A DNA stretch of 22,481 nucleotides from Larix sibirica (lineage: Eukaryota; Streptophyta; Pinopsida; Pinales; Pinaceae). The stretch is taken from NCBI GenBank assembly GCA_004151065.3, contig NWUY0304748171.1, positions 1-22,481 of the forward strand. Reading direction: 5' to 3'. Shown here in pieces: positions 19,141 to 22,481 of the stretch. The notes under the pieces are model-generated. The model was not told the origin of the DNA, did not search any database, and saw nothing but the letters and a program-made list of their open reading frames with translations. Position numbers and translations under genes: made by a program. Each line of letters begins with the position of its first letter. The stretch's first letter is position 1.

Positions 19141-19206
19141 CCCCACCTGAGCCTGCCTGACGGTCCAGCTTTATTTTTACGAGGCAGTATAAAATAAGCA
19201 CTTAGG
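19141..19206 (+). repeat. Dispersed repeat R4, first copy
   Basis: CCCCACCTGAGCCTGCCTGA, CGGTCCAGCTTT, CGAGGCA and AAAATAAG are found in this order here. They recur at 20008-20047 as CTCACCTGCCGATGGCTCAG, CTTTTCGAGGCAAAATAAGG. The first copy has an insertion of about ten T/A-rich bases between AGCTTT and CGAGGCA. Confidence 0.65.
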
Positions 19207-19213
19207 AAGGAAG

Positions 19214-19247
19214 CGCTCGCTTTTAGGAGGCGCTCGCTTTTAGGTAG
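19214..19247. repeat. 17-bp tandem duplication
   Basis: CGCTCGCTTTTAGGAGG and CGCTCGCTTTTAGGTAG are adjacent and match at 15 of 17 bases. This is the first of a cluster of similar duplications ending near 19640. Confidence 0.85.
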
Positions 19248-19280
19248 AAGGATGATCATCACTTTAAGGGTATAGTTTAC

Positions 19281-19314
19281 TGTAGCCTACTTACGTGTGT
19301 AGCCTACTTACATT
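19281..19314. repeat. 17-bp tandem duplication
   Basis: TGTAGCCTACTTACGTG is followed by TGTAGCCTACTTACATT. The first 14 bases are identical and the last three differ. Confidence 0.85.
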
Positions 19315-19347
19315 AAGAAGGGTTATTCTATTAAGAAGGGTTATTCT
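19312..19347. repeat. 18-bp perfect tandem duplication
   Basis: Two exact copies of ATTAAGAAGGGTTATTCT. The first copy overlaps the last bases of the preceding 17-bp duplication, so two independent duplications adjoin. Confidence 0.9.
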
Positions 19348-19549
19348 ATTTCATAAAAACTTAACCTTCTAACTTTGAATGCAAGGAAACTTAAGTGAAG
19401 GTTGAGCAAAGGAGCTTATGTTAAAACTGAAAACCGTTTCAATCGCCTTTCTAGCGTTTTCTATGGGCCACTTCCATTTGACCTTCGACTGGTCATCCAG
19501 GTAAAAACGAACAGCTTTTAAATAATAAAAGATATTAAAGTAAGCCTCC

Positions 19550-19585
19550 CATGTCCTAGTGTAGTTCCATGTCCTAGTATAGTTG
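19550..19585. repeat. 18-bp tandem duplication
   Basis: CATGTCCTAGTGTAGTTC and CATGTCCTAGTATAGTTG match at 16 of 18 bases. An overlapping minus-strand frame therefore reads NYTRTWNYTRTW, which is a by-product of the repeat. Confidence 0.85.
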
Positions 19586-19596
19586 CTCTCGAGGCG

Positions 19597-19638
19597 AGGT
19601 TGCCTTCCCACTCGTTCGATTAAGGTTGCCTTCCCACC
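19597..19638. repeat. Partial duplication with 26-base period
   Basis: AGGTTGCCTTCCCAC at 19597-19611 recurs at 19623-19637. The 11 bases between the copies are not repeated, though imperfect TAAGAGCC repeats follow up to about 19680. Confidence 0.75.
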
Positions 19639-19944
19639 GTAAGAGCCATAGGAGTAATAAATAAGAGCCGTAAGAATAATAAAGTAGAGTCATTTAGAGG
19701 AGGTAAAGTACTCCCAGCAGTTAATCTTATTTCTATTTGGCTTTTGGTAATATCTCTGGTCAAATTACCTCGACTTTCCCCATTAGGGGGAATGATACCA
19801 GCTTCGCTTTATTCCAGTCTCCAAAGAAAGGGTATAATAGATCCTCACCTTATCTTACGAAGGAAAGTGGGTGCTATTGCTCTCTTTACCTTGCGTTTAC
19901 AAATGCTTACTGAAAGTGGTTAGGTCAGTACCAACTACCTAAAT
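19639..19944. other. Gene-free spacer
   Basis: No gene, RNA or element end is visible. The short frames are interrupted and carry no motifs. Confidence 0.5.
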
Positions 19945-20047
19945 ATACCTCACCTGAACCTGCAACCCTACCTGAACCAACCTCACCTGAGCCTCACCTA
20001 AGCCTACCTCACCTGCCGATGGCTCAGCTTTTCGAGGCAAAATAAGG
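19945..20047 (+). repeat. CACCTGAGCCT-type array ending in dispersed repeat R4
   Basis: ACCTCACCTGAACCTG, ACCTGAACC, CCTCACCTGAGCCT, CACCTAAGCCT and ACCTCACCTGCC follow one another with irregular spacing between 19945 and 20017. The array then runs into the second copy of R4 (20008-20047). Every unit keeps the ACCTGA or ACCTAA core. Confidence 0.65.
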
Positions 20048-20468
20048 GGCGCTACAGACACGAATATTGGCATTTCAAAACGTTTCACACTAGTGGTTGA
20101 ACGAAGCCTGCTTGCTTAGACTTACTTGGGATTGCTGGGGATTGATGCAATGGCTAGCCCGCCTTTTGAGTGCTCCCGTTACTCCCGTATAACCCCATCT
20201 TTTCCAATAAAACTTGTTAGAGCTACTTTGAAAGGAACCCCACGAAAGATTCTTCATATTGGGGACTGCTTCTTTATTATTGACTTACCTTCTTACTCTC
20301 AAACCCTTATAAGTGTGCGTTAGCAACTGGCTGAAGAGCTCAAAATATAGGACCTTCCAGGATAGGAAAAAGATCATCCCAAGGGCAAGCATGTTCAATA
20401 GGACCTCCCAAGAAAGAGCATAGGACCTGTATTAGTAAACCCTAGTGGATATAATGAGGAGGACGACA
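20048..20468. other. Spacer upstream of the tRNA-like element
   Basis: The frame at 20126-20323 starts with TTG and shows no family motif. AGGACCT motifs recur near 20350, 20400 and 20425. No transcript that would need processing by the tRNA-like element can be identified here. Confidence 0.45.
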
Positions 20469-20525
20469 AGAGACGAAAGCTGGTTTGCTTTCTTGGTATT
20501 GGTTCGAATCCAATCGTTTCTGCCA
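20469..20525 (+). ncRNA. tRNA-like element (t-element candidate) with encoded CCA
   Basis: Bases 20469-20475 (AGAGACG) pair with 20515-20521 (CGTTTCT) as a 7-bp acceptor-like stem with one G-U pair. It is followed by G at 20522 and CCA at 20523-20525. A perfect 5-bp T-arm (ATTGG 20498-20502, CCAAT 20510-20514) encloses the 7-base loop TTCGAAT and joins the acceptor stem without a gap, as in real tRNAs. A second hairpin (AAAGC 20476-20480, loop TGGTTT, GCTTT 20487-20491) takes the place of the D and anticodon arms. There is no D-arm and no 7-base anticodon loop, so it cannot be a normal tRNA. Plant mitochondrial t-elements, recognised by RNase P and RNase Z as mRNA-processing signals, and animal mascRNA-type tRNA-like RNAs have this architecture. 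A truncated tRNA gene is the main alternative. Confidence 0.5.
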
Positions 20526-20574
20526 CGGCACGCCTAATTCATAAGGGCCATTGAAGCAGTAATTGCTTGCTTGT

Positions 20575-20592
20575 TATATATATATATATATA
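20575..20592. repeat. (TA)9 microsatellite
   Basis: Nine TA dinucleotides lie about 50 bases downstream of the tRNA-like element, bordered on the right by GTAATTAC. A similar AGTAATTGC lies on the left. Confidence 0.9.
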
Positions 20593-20838
20593 GTAATTAC
20601 ACTTATTTATACCTTAAGGTTATACCTTTTTATAAGTGAGAGGGTAACTATAGACTCAGGTCACTATAGGTATAACGGGTAAGTTACCGGGGGTATAACC
20701 TAAATTTCTGATTCAATTAAAAAACCACGGCGTGGGATAGAGCGTGGTGAAAGCCCTTCCTTGTTATTTAGGCAGGATGGTATTTTCACGAGTGAGAAGG
20801 TGGCCTATCCAGATCATAGAGAGTGCCAAGCCTATCCA

Positions 20839-20946
20839 GGTGGGAAATTAACTAGTGTAAAGGTTGCGTATTGGGACCTTCCCCTACCCCAAAAGAGAGG
20901 TGGAAAAAAGAATAAAAGTGGGGAAATTCACTACTGAAAGGTGGCG
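20839..20946 (+). repeat. Imperfect 30-base direct repeat
   Basis: GGTGGGAAATTAACTAGTGT plus AAAGGTTGCG (20839-20868) corresponds to GTGGGGAAATTCACTACTG plus AAAGGTGGCG (20918-20946). The copies are 79 bases apart. A smaller pair, GCCTATCCAG, lies at 20803-20812 and 20830-20839 and touches the first copy. Confidence 0.65.
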
Positions 20947-21223
20947 TGGCTACCCCACCCATTTATCAGTTGATCATCACCCCATCCATCCAGTGCGGAA
21001 TGGATAATAAGGCTGCTGCGGGTTCGGGGCAAGCAGAGCCACCTTACTACAAGTGGCTTCCTCCTTTATGGTGTTTCTCTTGTCAGGACGACGAGGAAGG
21101 ATCTCTCCATCATGTTAAGAGTAAATCCCCATGTTAAGGAACTAACTCCCCATGTTTTCCAAACTTATGAATGGTTGTTTCTGATTGTCAGGAGGATAAA
21201 GTATTAGGAGATTAGTTTTTTTT
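20947..21223. other. Gene-free spacer
   Basis: A 63-codon frame crosses 20946-21137 but begins with a non-ATG codon and has no recognised motif. CCCCATGTT is repeated at about 21127 and 21149. Confidence 0.45.
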
Positions 21224-21880
21224 CTATATTATATATACCGGCATCTTCTATAAGTTTCACTTACATTGTCATAGGATCCGGGCTTCTTCCCCGTGGTTTT
21301 TTAATATATTATATTGGCATAGATAAGTTGAACTTGTCATGTTAAAATATTGCAAACACAATATATGTTATGTTGTAAAAAGCATATCTACGTGTGATGT
21401 GAAATCCCAAATAAATCTCTACATAGGGAGGAGTTTTTTGAAAGTGAACAACCCTAGCAGCAGCCACATATCTAGGAGAGTTGTTGTAAGCGAAAAGCAA
21501 ACAACCCTACTAATCTAATGGGTACTAGTTATGAGCTTATTGACTCAATATCTACGTTGTTCTCGAAACCGTTCAATCAGCAGCCAGAGATCTCATATTT
21601 CTGCTGATCCTATAGTTTCCCTGCACCTGGGAAAACCTGAACTCAAATAGGGGGGAGTAGTGAGCTAAGCGAATTATCCTTCATTCAGCTAGATAGGAAG
21701 TTAGTTGTGAGCTTATTGACTCAATCTAGAAGACGTTGTTGTTATACTGAAACTAAATAAGCATCCTCCTCCTGAGAGGAGTTGTTCTCCGTAGACTCTA
21801 TTAGGGTTTTCTATTTGTTCACAATATATGATTGTTCGTATATTATACTGGAATAGCTAAGTTTCACTTGCATTGTATTT
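21224..21880 (+). repeat. Dispersed repeat R5, three diverged copies
   Basis: Each copy has an ATATTATA core, then GGCAT or GGAAT, then TAAGTT.(C/A)ACTT and TTGTCAT or TTGTATTTGTC. They lie at 21224-21272 (ATATTATATATACCGGCATC), 21303-21341 (ATATATTATATTGGCATAGA) and 21838-21880 (TATTATACTGGAATAGCTAA). All are in the same orientation. Unequal spacing excludes a simple tandem array. Confidence 0.55.
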
Positions 21881-22270
21881 GTCTCATTTGATTCTATTCT
21901 GATGGAACTCAAGGTACAACATAAATTTCAGTTCGTATAATTTCCATGTTTGGTATATGAACAACGAGTTTTATCGGGTCGGATGGGAGATCCTCCTATC
22001 ATCGGGGTCAATCAACTGGATTTATTCTGTAGTCAGAATGCCCATTTCCATAACTCTTTAGCTAATAGTCTCTCCATGCATGTTTTTATAAAGAGCATAT
22101 AATGAGGCTAGGTCCCATCATTCAGGTAAGGGGTCAAATAGTTACAGCGGTGTTAGGTGCACCTCGCATATATACGTTGTTACTCGCATATACACGAATA
22201 ATCTAATACAATGTTGCATATCTACGTTGTTTCGAAACCGTTCCAACCAGAGCATCCTCCTGAAAGAGGT
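21528..22270 (+). repeat. Dispersed repeat R6, three partial copies
   Basis: The 18-mer TGAGCTTATTGACTCAAT is exact at 21532-21549 and 21708-21725. The adjoining ATATCTACGTTGTTCTCG and AAACCGTT of the first copy recur at about 22218-22245 as ATATCTACGTTGTTTCG and AAACCGTTCCAACC. GCATCCTCCT with GAGAGGA or GAAAGAGG follows copies two and three at 21761 and 22252. The three copies share different parts of one ancestral unit. Confidence 0.6.
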
Positions 22271-22481
22271 CTCCCTGCTCCCACCACATAGGGGATTAGT
22301 TCTCTCATCATATGGTAGTTCGGAGTTTCTCTTCCACCTCCGGATATGATGGGGAGTGAGCCCGTTTTCCTGCATGTAGTAGTGGGGGAGGGACCCACGA
22401 ACAGGGCCTTATCATCAGGTCTTTGTATCTCTAAGGTAGTAAAATCACATTCTAGAGCGCGCAAATGGCTTCTGAGACCGC
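21881..22481. other. Gene-free spacer at the right edge
   Basis: Overlapping minus-strand frames at 22142-22464 share bases in two phases and contain repeat R6 sequence, so neither is convincing. The 12-mer CATTCAGGTAAG at 22119-22130 recurs at 401-412 in a similar context near the left edge. Nothing else is recognisable. Confidence 0.45.

Noticed and set aside
20450-20525. Complete canonical tRNA gene
   Set aside because: No D-arm can be formed and the hairpin loop is 6 (or 8) bases rather than 7. No upstream sequence other than AGAGACG pairs with the 3' acceptor strand.

Overview
This window looks like gene-poor plant DNA. The best fit is a long spacer from a large plant (seed-plant type) mitochondrial genome carrying nuclear retrotransposon debris; a nuclear heterochromatic origin is the main alternative. 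I see no intact protein gene of any organelle or nucleus, no rRNA and no complete tRNA. The organelle inference rests on a tRNA-like element with an encoded 3' CCA, on many short tandem duplications, and on dispersed, diverged short repeats in otherwise gene-free sequence. It is an inference, not a proof.

Layout. 1-1.8 kb: spacer with small tandem repeats. 1.8-2.7 kb: a decayed, multiply frameshifted coding sequence on the minus strand of unknown family. 2.9-3.0 kb: a small plus-strand piece of Ty1/copia reverse transcriptase, followed by a nuclear-style TATA box at about 3.29 kb. 3.3-10.7 kb: spacer with members of diverged repeat families. 10.78-11.1 kb: two overlapping hydrophobic ORFs that may be one frameshifted reading frame. 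11.8-14.75 kb: an AT-richer block that is a degraded minus-strand Ty3/gypsy retrotransposon, with gag, a spacer/protease-region remnant, reverse transcriptase and RNase H in the expected order. 14.8-18 kb: spacer with purine-rich and AGCC-type degenerate repeats. 18.0-18.5 kb: the longest open frame (149 codons), built partly from repeat sequence. 19.2-19.65 kb: an unusual cluster of 17-18 bp tandem duplications. 19.9-20.05 kb: a CACCTGAGCCT-type array. 20.47-20.53 kb: the tRNA-like element. 20.6-22.5 kb: several diverged repeat families.

No genes here work together in a pathway. The most notable items are the tRNA-like element (comparable to plant mitochondrial t-elements, which act as transcript-processing signals), the cluster of near-uniform 17-19 bp tandem duplications, the gag remnant that keeps one reading frame for about 208 codons despite six stop codons, and the unidentified decayed coding sequence at 1.8-2.7 kb.
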